Origin: Kiritimatiellia bacterium
GTDB lineage: Bacteria; Verrucomicrobiota; Kiritimatiellia; RFP12; UBA1067
Assembly: GCA_017405115.1 (NCBI GenBank)
Contig: JAFRBA010000278.1
Coordinates: forward strand, 1 to 55,263
Length of the DNA stretch: 55,263 bases
Reading direction: 5' to 3'
Shown here: positions 35,590-42,307 of the stretch, in pieces
Numbering within the stretch: position 1 is the first letter of the stretch
How the letters are laid out: each line of letters begins with the position of its first letter
Position numbers and translations under genes: made by a program
The notes under the pieces: generated by a model
What the model saw: the letters and a program-made list of their open reading frames with translations, nothing else
Database searches by the model: none
Told to the model about the DNA's origin: nothing

Positions 35590-35625
35590 CCGGGGAAAGG
35601 GGCACCCCACGCCGAGCGGCGATTA

Positions 35626-35634
35626 TGGTATAAT
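35626..35634 (+). promoter_or_regulatory. Extended -10 TGG-TATAAT before the KOR/VOR operon
   Basis: TGG at 35626-35628 and TATAAT at 35629-35634, 30 bp before the ferredoxin start. No clear -35, as expected for extended -10 promoters. Confidence 0.65.
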
Positions 35635-35663
35635 ATACAACTAACACGGAGGTGGATCAGGAA

Positions 35664-35870
35664 ATGGCAAAACTGACATTCAGGGAAGACCTGTGCAAGG
35701 GATGCGGGCTGTGCGTGGCCGCATGCCCCAAGAAGATACTCGCCATCTCGAAGACGAAGCTCAACCACAAGGGCCACGCCCCGGTCGAGCTGACGAAGCC
35801 GGAGGAGTGCGTGGGGTGCGCGTCGTGCGCGCTCATGTGCCCGGACTGCGTTATCACGGTGGAGAGGTGA
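35664..35870 (+). CDS. korD: 2-oxoacid:ferredoxin oxidoreductase delta subunit (two [4Fe-4S] ferredoxin)
   Basis: 68 aa from ATG 35664, which has GGAGGTG at good spacing. Two full CxxCxxCxxxCP clusters are visible, CKGCGLCVAACP and CVGCASCALMCP, so it is an 8Fe ferredoxin-like subunit that passes electrons from the TPP site to external ferredoxin. First gene of a four-gene operon in the order delta-alpha-beta-gamma, with 4 bp to the next gene. Confidence 0.92.
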   Translation: MAKLTFREDLCKGCGLCVAACPKKILAISKTKLNHKGHAPVELTKPEECVGCASCALMCPDCVITVER

Positions 35871-35874
35871 GGAC

Positions 35875-36939
35875 ATGAGCGAAAAGGCACTGATGAAGGG
35901 CAACGAGGCGATCGCCGAGGCGGCGATACGCTGCGGCTGCCGTCACTATTTCGGATACCCCATCACGCCGCAGACGGAGATTGCGGCGTACATGGCCAAG
36001 CGCATGCCGAAGATCGGCGGCACGTTCCTGCAGGCCGAGAGCGAGATCGCGGCGATCAACATGGTCTACGGATGCGCCTCGACGGGGCGGCGCGCGATGA
36101 CGAGCTCAAGCTCGCCGGGCGTGTCGCTAAAGGCCGAGGGGATGTCGTACCTGGCCGGCGCCGACCTGCCGGCGCTGATCGTCAACGTCCAGCGCGGAGG
36201 CCCCGGCCTCGGCGGCATCCAGCCGTCGCAGTCCGACTACTTCTTCATGACCCGCGGCCCCGGCCACGGCGACTTCCACATCATCGTCCTCGCACCGGCC
36301 ACGGTGCAGGAAATGGCGGACCTCACGCGCCTCGCGTTCGAGCTCGGCGAGAAGTACCGCATGCCGGCGATGCTGCTGGCGGACGGCACGATGGGCCAGA
36401 TGATGGAGCCGGTCGTGCTGCCCGAGGAGCAGACCGACCCGGCCGAGGTGATGAAGGGCAAGCCCTGGGCCGTCACCGGCACCGGGATGAAGCGCCCCCA
36501 CAACATCATCAACTCGCTCTACCTCAAGCCCGACGAGCTCGAGAAGACCAACATCGAGCGGTTCAAGCGGTACGAACAGCTCGAGCGCGACGAGACCAGG
36601 TGGGAGGAGTACCTGATGGACGACGCGGAGATATGCGTCGTCTCGACCGGCATCACGGCGCGCGTCTCGAAGAACGCGATCGCCGAGTGCCGGCGCCGCG
36701 GAATCAAGGTCGGGATGATACGCCCGATCACGCTCTTCCCGTTCCCCAAGGCGCCTCTCGCGAAGGCGGCCGAGAAGGTGAAGTGCTTCATAACCGTGGA
36801 GCTGAACATGGGCCAGATGAGCGAGGACGTGGAGCTGGCGGTGCGCTGCTCGAAGCCCGTGGCCATGTGCAACCGCGTCGGCGGCATGATCCCGTCCACG
36901 GACGAGGTGGTCGCCGCAATCGAGAAGGAGGCGAAGTGA
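35875..36939 (+). CDS. vorB: 2-oxoacid:ferredoxin oxidoreductase alpha subunit (VorB/KorA type)
   Basis: 354 aa. Starts with the family pattern KGNEAIAEAAIRCGCRHYFGYPITPQTEI, continues with LQAESEIAAINMVYGCASTGRRAMTSSSSPG and VQRGGPGLGGIQPSQSDYF, and ends with the transketolase C-like part (MIRPITLFPFP, VELNMGQM). It oxidatively decarboxylates a 2-oxoacid to acyl-CoA with reduction of ferredoxin, in the cytoplasm of anaerobes. The four-gene order and this sequence type are those usually called 2-oxoglutarate or 3-methyl-2-oxobutanoate oxidoreductase; the substrate cannot be fixed from sequence alone. The stop overlaps the beta gene start. Confidence 0.92.
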   Translation: MSEKALMKGNEAIAEAAIRCGCRHYFGYPITPQTEIAAYMAKRMPKIGGTFLQAESEIAAINMVYGCASTGRRAMTSSSSPGVSLKAEGMSYLAGADLPALIVNVQRGGPGLGGIQPSQSDYFFMTRGPGHGDFHIIVLAPATVQEMADLTRLAFELGEKYRMPAMLLADGTMGQMMEPVVLPEEQTDPAEVMKGKPWAVTGTGMKRPHNIINSLYLKPDELEKTNIERFKRYEQLERDETRWEEYLMDDAEICVVSTGITARVSKNAIAECRRRGIKVGMIRPITLFPFPKAPLAKAAEKVKCFITVELNMGQMSEDVELAVRCSKPVAMCNRVGGMIPSTDEVVAAIEKEAK

Positions 36940-37703
36940 TGGCGGTGGTGTTCGAGAAGCCGAAGGCCCTGACGGACGCGGTGCTGCACTACTGTCCGGG
37001 ATGCACCCACGGCATAGTGCACAGGCTGGTCGCGGAGGCGATAGACAAGCTGGGCATCGAGGGCAGGACGATCGGCATAGCGCCGGTGGGGTGCTCGGTG
37101 ATGGCGTACGACTACTTCGCCTGCGACATGATCGAGGCGAGCCACGGGCGCGCGCCGGCCGTCGCGACGGGCGTGAAGCGCTCGCTCCCCGACAGCATAG
37201 TCTTCACCTACCAGGGCGACGGCGACCTTGCGTCGATCGGGCTCTGCGAGACGGTCTCGTGCGCATGCCGCGGCGAGAACGTGACGGTCATCTTCATCAA
37301 CAACGCGATCTACGGCATGACGGGCGGCCAGATGGCGCCGACGTCCCTCGTGGGGCAGGTCACGCAGACCTCGCCGTACGGGCGCGACCCCGCCACGCAG
37401 GGCATGCCGATACGAATTTGCGAGCTGCTCGCGTCGCTCGACGCGCCCGCATACCTCGCGCGGGTCGCGGTCAACAGCGTGCCCAACGTGCGCAAGGCCG
37501 GCCAGGCGATCCTGAAGGCGTTCCGCAACCAGGTCGAGGGCAAGGGCTTCTCTCTCGTCGAGGTCGTCTCCACGTGCCCGACGAACTGGGGCCTCACGCC
37601 GGAGAAGGCGTGCCAGTGGGTGGCGGAGAAGATGATCCCGTTCTACCCGCTTGGAGTCTACAGGGACAAGGACGCCGATGCGGCGAAGGAGGCGGCGAAA
37701 TGA
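36939..37703 (+). CDS. korB: 2-oxoacid:ferredoxin oxidoreductase beta subunit (TPP-binding)
   Basis: 254 aa from ATG 36939 (overlap TGATG with the alpha gene). Contains the cysteine-bearing start YCPGCTHGIVHRLVAEAI, the thiamine pyrophosphate motif GDGDLASIGLCET...NNAIYGMTGGQM, and VSTCPTNWGLTP. This is the catalytic TPP subunit of the KOR/VOR complex. It overlaps the gamma gene by 4 bp, so all three large subunits are translationally coupled. Confidence 0.93.
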   Translation: MAVVFEKPKALTDAVLHYCPGCTHGIVHRLVAEAIDKLGIEGRTIGIAPVGCSVMAYDYFACDMIEASHGRAPAVATGVKRSLPDSIVFTYQGDGDLASIGLCETVSCACRGENVTVIFINNAIYGMTGGQMAPTSLVGQVTQTSPYGRDPATQGMPIRICELLASLDAPAYLARVAVNSVPNVRKAGQAILKAFRNQVEGKGFSLVEVVSTCPTNWGLTPEKACQWVAEKMIPFYPLGVYRDKDADAAKEAAK

Positions 37704-38257
37704 CTTACGAGACTGTAATGGCGGGCTTCGGCGGGCAGGGGCTGCTCTTCTCCGGGAAGGTCCTGGCCTACGCCGGTCTCCTGGAGGGGCGGGAGCTTTC
37801 GTGGCTTCCGTCGTACGGGCCTGAGATGCGCGGAGGCACTTGCAACTGCTCGGTGATAATCTCCGACGAGCCGGTCGGTTCGCCGATCATCGCGCACCCG
37901 AACGTGCTGATGGTGATGAACGAGCCGTCGCTCGACAAGTTCGAGGATGCGGTCGCCCCTGGCGGCACGATATTCGTCGACTCGTCGCTCATCGCGCGCA
38001 AGGTCCGCAGGGCCGACGTGGACGTCGTGTACATCCCGGCCACGCAGATGGCGACGGAGATGGAGGCGGCGTCTCTCGCGAACATGATCATGCTCGGCGC
38101 GATAGTCGAGAAGCTTGGGTGCGTCAAGTCCGAGACGATGCTGGACGCGCTGAAGCACACGATATCCGCCCGCAAGGCGAACCTGCTCGACCTCAACCTT
38201 AAGGCCGTTGAGGCTGGCCGTCGGTTCATGGCCGACAGCGCCGCGAGTCCCGCGTGA
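37700..38257 (+). CDS. korC: 2-oxoacid:ferredoxin oxidoreductase gamma subunit
   Basis: 185 aa. The start VMAGFGGQGLLFSGKVLAYAGLLEGRELSWLPSYGPEMRGG is the family signature of the gamma (POR_N-associated) subunit. It is the last gene of the operon and overlaps beta by ATGA. No terminator hairpin is obvious in the 76 bp that follow. Confidence 0.93.
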   Translation: MTYETVMAGFGGQGLLFSGKVLAYAGLLEGRELSWLPSYGPEMRGGTCNCSVIISDEPVGSPIIAHPNVLMVMNEPSLDKFEDAVAPGGTIFVDSSLIARKVRRADVDVVYIPATQMATEMEAASLANMIMLGAIVEKLGCVKSETMLDALKHTISARKANLLDLNLKAVEAGRRFMADSAASPA

Positions 38258-38333
38258 CCTCTGCTCGCGTTGGCTGCGGCGACTGGCGGCTTGAGTTAGA
38301 GATCGGCCATGGCGCTTAAGGCGTCGTCTATTA

Positions 38334-38960
38334 ATGACATACAAGCACTTCAACAACGAGTCGACGCGCTCCAGCGTCATCAGGGCTGTCGCGGACACCG
38401 AAAACGAGGCGGCGTGGCAGCGGCTTTTCGACCTCTATGCGGGGTTCGTGTTCTCGGTAGCCCGCTCGAAGGGCCTTAGGGAAGAAGACGCCGATGACGT
38501 CGTTCAGGTCGTCTTCTCCGACCTTGCGCGGAATCTCCCAACGTTCCAGTACGACCGTGCAAAGGGCAAGTTCAGGTCGTATCTTACGGGGCTCGTCCAC
38601 TGGCGCGTCATGGACAAGCTGAAGGCCGGCAAGCGAGACGCCGACCTCAAGGCAGCGTTCTGGGAAGAGGCGAAGGGGGCGGCTACGGAAGATGGCGGAT
38701 TCTCCGAACGCGAATGGCAGGCTGCCGCGCTGGAAGAGGCACTGCGCCGCATCAAGCCGGATGTCAGGCCGGAGCACTACGCGGCGTTCGTCGCAAGCAC
38801 GGTCGAGGGACAGGACACTGAGACCGTCATGAAGCTCTACGGTCTCACCCGCGACAATCTCTATCAGATCCGTACGCGTCTCACCGCGAAGCTGCGAGAG
38901 GCCGTTGCGAAGGTCCTTGAAGAGATGGACGTCCCCGATGCGCCAGGTCCTCTGACTTGA
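38334..38960 (+). CDS. ECF-type RNA polymerase sigma factor
   Basis: 208 aa. The region 2-like part is AWQRLFDLYAGFVFSVARSKGLREEDADDVVQVVFSDLARNL, followed by FRSYLTGLVHWRVMDKL. Region 4 is VMKLYGLTRDNLYQIRTRLTAKLRE. Sigma factors of this size and wording occur widely in Planctomycetes and Verrucomicrobia, often near protein kinases. It is convergent with the ATP-grasp gene and overlaps its 3' end by 80 bp, so the two transcripts are antisense to each other. No anti-sigma gene is adjacent; the membrane kinase at 42308 could be a distant partner, which is only a guess. Confidence 0.85.
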   Translation: MTYKHFNNESTRSSVIRAVADTENEAAWQRLFDLYAGFVFSVARSKGLREEDADDVVQVVFSDLARNLPTFQYDRAKGKFRSYLTGLVHWRVMDKLKAGKRDADLKAAFWEEAKGAATEDGGFSEREWQAAALEEALRRIKPDVRPEHYAAFVASTVEGQDTETVMKLYGLTRDNLYQIRTRLTAKLREAVAKVLEEMDVPDAPGPLT

Positions 38961-39849
38961 TTGCATCGGCGACCATTGACACGAGCCCGTGCTCGTTCTT
39001 CTCGTCGAGCCACGCCCATTGTCCGTTTGGGTTCAGCTCCAGGAACCACAACTCGCCGCCCTTGTGGATGAAGTCGAACCTCCCGAACCTGTAGCCGGTT
39101 TCGTCCATGAAGCCCTTTATGGCGCGCTCCTCTTCGTGCGATAACTCGCATCGCGGCCAGGCAGTCGGTTTTTCCATAAGGGACTTGCGAGAGTCTTCGC
39201 CACCGAAAGATGAGCGGGGAGCGTTCGCCGCATATGTCTTGCCGTCGATGTAGACAACCGTCACTTCCTCCTCGCCGTCTATACGCTCTTGAACGAACCA
39301 CGGATAAGAAAGGTCGAGCGCGGCGGGATCGACTTCCTTGACGAAGAACACTTTGCCCTCTCCAATCGTCGTTGACGTCATCGACTTTACGACCCATCGA
39401 CCGCACTTCATTTCATCCGGCAGCTCTCCATGGAAGAAATGCCACGGAGCAACGCGGAAGTATTTCTTGGCGGCGAGCAACTGCCGCAGTTTGCCGTACT
39501 TGTTGTTTTGGCTGCGAATGAGCGCGACCTTGCCGCGGCTCTGGCACTCGCGGAAGAAGTCGTTGAAAAGCTCCGTAGTTTCCTCTCTGCGCCAATTCTC
39601 GACGCAGCCGAACTTCGAAACGTCGATGAGGTCGAAGTACATTGGTTTGCGGAGATAGAAGGAGGTGAATGTTTTCTCCGTGATTTCGCTACCGTTTGCC
39701 TTGTCCGCGATTCGAAATCCGTTGCGGTGAAAGTCCCAGGCGAAGTCATCTGGCTTGTCGATGTTGAAGCGAAGGACGTCATTCGCGTCCAGTTCCTTCA
39801 TAACGATGTCGGTCGTCGTGTCCTGACTGCAGGTGGAAATGAAGATCAT
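38881..39849 (-). CDS. ATP-grasp peptide ligase, graspetide (MvdC/MvdD-like) type
   Basis: 322 aa. The N-terminal part (TDIVMKELDANDVLRFNIDKP, then FTSFYLRKPMYFD) and the segment SRGKVALIRSQNNKYGKLRQLLAAKKYFRVAP match ATP-grasp RiPP maturases. The ATP- and metal-binding core is seen in RWVVKSMTSTTIG, WFVQERIDGEEEVTVVYIDG and RFGRFDFIHKGGELWFLELNPNGQWAWLD. Enzymes of this type activate Asp/Glu side chains of a precursor peptide and form esters or amides with Ser/Thr/Lys. A 45-aa precursor lies 75 bp upstream and an exporter beyond it, all on the same strand. The last 18 residues (after KSED) lie in the overlap with the sigma gene and look non-conserved. Confidence 0.85.
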   Translation of the reverse strand: MIFISTCSQDTTTDIVMKELDANDVLRFNIDKPDDFAWDFHRNGFRIADKANGSEITEKTFTSFYLRKPMYFDLIDVSKFGCVENWRREETTELFNDFFRECQSRGKVALIRSQNNKYGKLRQLLAAKKYFRVAPWHFFHGELPDEMKCGRWVVKSMTSTTIGEGKVFFVKEVDPAALDLSYPWFVQERIDGEEEVTVVYIDGKTYAANAPRSSFGGEDSRKSLMEKPTAWPRCELSHEEERAIKGFMDETGYRFGRFDFIHKGGELWFLELNPNGQWAWLDEKNEHGLVSMVADAIKSEDLAHRGRPSLQGPSQRPLAASR

Positions 39850-39875
39850 GTCTGAGTTCGGCTGTGGGATTTGTA

Positions 39876-39906
39876 AAAAGGGGCTGGCTAGGCCAGCCCC
39901 GATTTT
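39876..39906 (-). terminator. Strong hairpin between precursor and ATP-grasp gene (attenuating terminator)
   Basis: A perfect 9-bp GC-rich stem GGGGCTGGC / GCCAGCCCC with a 3-base loop (39880-39900), followed on the minus strand by TTTTTAC. It is T-flanked on the plus side too. Partial read-through would give more precursor than maturase mRNA. Confidence 0.85.
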
Positions 39907-39924
39907 TGTTGAATTGTGCTTTGC

Positions 39925-40062
39925 TCAGTCCCAGGTCCTTGCATCATCCGTCATCCAGCCGCTAGCAGTAGACGACTGCGTGAAGTTCGTGCTTGAGGTG
40001 ATGTTTCCGCCTCCAACAGAACCGAGTCCTGCGACGCTGGTCGCGATGTCATTTGGTGTCAT
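39925..40062 (-). CDS. 45-aa graspetide precursor peptide
   Basis: Starts at ATG 40062-40060, with AAAGGAG 10 bp upstream on the minus strand; an in-frame extension to 40155 would run back over the end of the ABC gene and has no binding site. The peptide begins MTPNDIATSV, has a Gly/Ser/Thr/Asn middle (GLGSVGGGNI, then Thr- and Ser-rich) and ends GWMTDDARTWD. Many Thr/Ser (residues 22-36 and T38, T43) could accept esters, and D39, D40 and D45 could be donors. It does not contain the TxKYPSD motif of microviridins. Position between ATP-grasp maturase and exporter, small size and following terminator support the call. The leader/core border is not known. Confidence 0.75.
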   Translation of the reverse strand: MTPNDIATSVAGLGSVGGGNITSSTNFTQSSTASGWMTDDARTWD

Positions 40063-40086
40063 TTTGTTGTTTCTCCTTTGTTTCTT

Positions 40087-40117
40087 GGTTAACCAATGCA
40101 GTGGACACCCGTCCACT
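40087..40117 (-). promoter_or_regulatory. Inverted repeats upstream of the precursor gene
   Basis: A 7-bp perfect stem AGTGGAC/GTCCACT with 4-base loop (40100-40117) covers the stop codon of the ABC gene. The palindrome GGTTAACC lies at 40087-40094. No T-run follows, so this is more likely an RNA processing or regulator site than a terminator. Confidence 0.45.
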
Positions 40118-41852
40118 ACGCCCCAATATACGATGGCTTTTCGGGAATCTGACAAAATATTTTCTCGTCGCAGAGGTCGATGAGGGCAGGGTCGTGGCTG
40201 ACGACGAGGACGATGCGTCCTGATGCGAGTTGTCGGAGCAGTTTTCCGAACGCGGCGCGGGCATCCGCGTCGAGATGGTTTGTCACTTCGTCTAGGACGA
40301 GTATGCCTGGTTTCCGAATGAGCGCTCGGGCGATTGCAAGGCGCTGCATTTCGCCGCCCGACAGGGACTGTCCGTTGAGCCCGACGCGCGTGTCGAGTCC
40401 ACTGGGTAGCCGCCTGACGACTTTGTCAAGTTCGCTTAGCGCGATGGCTTCGTCCATTTCTTCCCTTGTGAACATAGGGTCGTCTCGCAGGGTGATGTTG
40501 TCGCGCACGGTGCCCGTGACGAGCAAACTGTCCTGAAAGACGATTCCGACACTCCGTCTGAAAAAACCTTCATCAAGCGATTGCATGGGCGAGCCGTTTA
40601 CAAGTATTTTGCCGGACTGCGGTTCAAGTGCGGCTGTGGCCAGCTTGAGGAGCGTCGTCTTGCCGGCCCCGTTCGCTCCGACGAGTGCAACGATCTTGCC
40701 GGCGCGGAACGTTGCCGAGAAATCCTTGACGACTGGCCTTCTTTCCGCGCCAGGGTAGGCGAACGTGACATTTCGAAATTCGATGCTTTCTATGGCGTCA
40801 AGGCGGACGCCTCCCCGCCTTGGCGGAGCGTGGGTTAGTATCTCGTAGAGCGAGTCGACACCTTCGCGCAGAGTCGCCGTTTCGGGGAGCAGCGAGACGA
40901 TTCCCTGGATGGACTGCATGGCGGCTAGGAAGAGCATCTGGTAGACGACTACGTCGCCAACGGGGATCGCGCCTTTCGCGGCGAATGTGCCGGCGACGCC
41001 CAGGACGGAAATCTCCCCGACGACAAGTATTACGCCGAGGAGCGCGCCGAATGCGACAGTCAGGCGATCCATCGCGCAGTTGCCGTCCTTGAGGTCGCGC
41101 ATTGACTGTCGTGGCGAATCTGCGAAGCGGCGTTCTGCGTCGAGCGTGCGCAGGAAGGGAAGCGAGTTGAAGAAGTCGAAGAGCGAGGCAAAAGCCCCGT
41201 CGCTTTTCTTGCGCACGGCGTGGGAGTTTGCGGCGAAGCGTCGTGCGAATGGGATGAAGAGGACGATGCATATGGGGATGAACGCCATGAAGGAGTTGGC
41301 GAGCGCAGATGAGCGAGAGTATAGGGCGAAGCCGGCGGCGACCATCGTGACGACGGCGGTAAGAAGGCGGGGATAGAGTCCGCTGACGAATCCACCGACT
41401 GCGTATGCGTCGCGTGTCAGCTTGGCGACGAGTGACCCATCGGCGAGGGATGAGAGTTCAGAAGGGGAGAATCCCATGATGCCGTCGAGAACGCGCCCTT
41501 GAAGTGTCAGCTCGATGTTCCTTGCGCGGGAGAGCACAAGTCGTTTGAGGCACGGAGTCATGACGGCTCGGACAACCAGGAGCGCTGCGAGCAGTGCAAA
41601 CGGTGCAATTGGCGGCAATCCGCCGACGAGCGCGTCGATGAAGCGTCCCGTCGCGAACGGGACGGCGATTCCTGCGACCGTCTGCACGATTAGAAGAGGC
41701 GAATACACGAACGCAACAGTCGGCGAGGACATAATGACGGACGCGAGGAACCGCGTTCGTCTAAATGGACGTCTCCCGTTGTTGCGAACTATGTTGTTTT
41801 TGTCAGTACCCATTCTGGCATCATATACGATATCACGTCCGAAGTCTGACAT
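40116..41852 (-). CDS. ABC half-transporter (exporter type), probable graspetide exporter
   Basis: 578 aa from ATG 41852; the next ATG, 41813, is equally possible. An upstream in-frame start at 42062 would read through a structured inverted-repeat element, so I rejected it. The N-terminal half has about six membrane segments (VYSPLLIVQTVAGIAVPFATG onward). The ATPase half carries Walker A in VGANGAGKTTLLKL, Q-loop FQDSLLV, signature LSGGEMQRLAIARAL, Walker B ILVLDEVTNHLD and the H-loop VSHD. It lacks a C39 peptidase domain, so any leader removal is done elsewhere. First gene of the minus-strand set exporter - precursor - ligase. Confidence 0.87.
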   Translation of the reverse strand: MSDFGRDIVYDARMGTDKNNIVRNNGRRPFRRTRFLASVIMSSPTVAFVYSPLLIVQTVAGIAVPFATGRFIDALVGGLPPIAPFALLAALLVVRAVMTPCLKRLVLSRARNIELTLQGRVLDGIMGFSPSELSSLADGSLVAKLTRDAYAVGGFVSGLYPRLLTAVVTMVAAGFALYSRSSALANSFMAFIPICIVLFIPFARRFAANSHAVRKKSDGAFASLFDFFNSLPFLRTLDAERRFADSPRQSMRDLKDGNCAMDRLTVAFGALLGVILVVGEISVLGVAGTFAAKGAIPVGDVVVYQMLFLAAMQSIQGIVSLLPETATLREGVDSLYEILTHAPPRRGGVRLDAIESIEFRNVTFAYPGAERRPVVKDFSATFRAGKIVALVGANGAGKTTLLKLATAALEPQSGKILVNGSPMQSLDEGFFRRSVGIVFQDSLLVTGTVRDNITLRDDPMFTREEMDEAIALSELDKVVRRLPSGLDTRVGLNGQSLSGGEMQRLAIARALIRKPGILVLDEVTNHLDADARAAFGKLLRQLASGRIVLVVSHDPALIDLCDEKIFCQIPEKPSYIGA

Positions 41853-41892
41853 CGACTGCGCATCTGTGTTTTTCACCCGCGCGCGTATAGGT

Positions 41893-42018
41893 TTGGAAAC
41901 AACTTGAACAACTGGTGAAAACAACTTTTTCCTTTTCGCCGCGCAACTGCGCAGCGTTCGTAAGACGGCGGGAGGTTGCCCGCCGTAAAAGAAAGTTGTT
42001 TCAAATAGTTGTTTCCAA
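41893..42018. repeat. Inverted-repeat element of about 125 bp (MITE-like)
   Basis: The arm TTGGAAACAACT at 41893-41904 is matched in reverse at 42007-42018, with further GAAACAACTT-type units inside each arm. The centre holds a perfect 8-bp hairpin ACGGCGGG/CCCGCCGT (41965-41986) and a GCGCA/TGCGC stem. It lies just upstream of the ABC gene and extends its open frame by 70 meaningless codons. Confidence 0.65.
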
Positions 42019-42213
42019 TCATCAGGAGACGAGGTGGTGACTTGTGGAGATGCGCCCGACATCGACTGTGCTTAAATCGTTATGATCGGCATGTCAGATT
42101 CTTTTCTTGCTGTCGTATATTCGCGTGCCATTAAGGCAGTTCCGGCTGAGAGAGCCCGGACAGGCCTGCGGGCGGGGATTTTCGCGAGGTTCCCGTCTGC
42201 AGACCTGAATTTA

Positions 42214-42222
42214 TGGTAGAAT
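42214..42222 (+). promoter_or_regulatory. Extended -10 TGG-TAGAAT before the kinase gene
   Basis: TGG at 42214-42216 and TAGAAT at 42217-42222, about 85 bp before the kinase start; one mismatch from the TATAAT seen elsewhere. Confidence 0.5.
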
Positions 42223-42234
42223 ATTCGTACGTCA

Positions 42235-42265
42235 AAATACTAACATCGCGTGATGATTAGTATTT
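42235..42265 (+). promoter_or_regulatory. Palindrome in the 5' leader of the kinase gene
   Basis: AAATACTAA (42235-42243) pairs perfectly with TTAGTATTT (42257-42265). The inner CATC/GATG extends it to 13 bp with one bulge and a GCGT loop. It begins 13 bp after the -10, so it could be an operator or a leader hairpin. Confidence 0.6.
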
Positions 42266-42307
42266 CAAAGGGCGAAAACGAGGTGCAAAATCGAAGGAAA
42301 GTCTGAG

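Noticed and set aside
36072..36938. Long in-frame N-terminal extension of the KOR beta subunit
   Set aside because: Overlaps the alpha gene; the beta family start with YCPGC lies just after ATG 36939.
41965..41986. ACGGCGGG/CCCGCCGT hairpin as a terminator
   Set aside because: No T-run follows on either strand and it lies upstream, not downstream, of the ABC gene.
41853..42062. Upstream extension of the ABC transporter by 70 codons
   Set aside because: It reads through an inverted-repeat element, has no ribosome site, and the remaining 578 aa is the normal length for the family.
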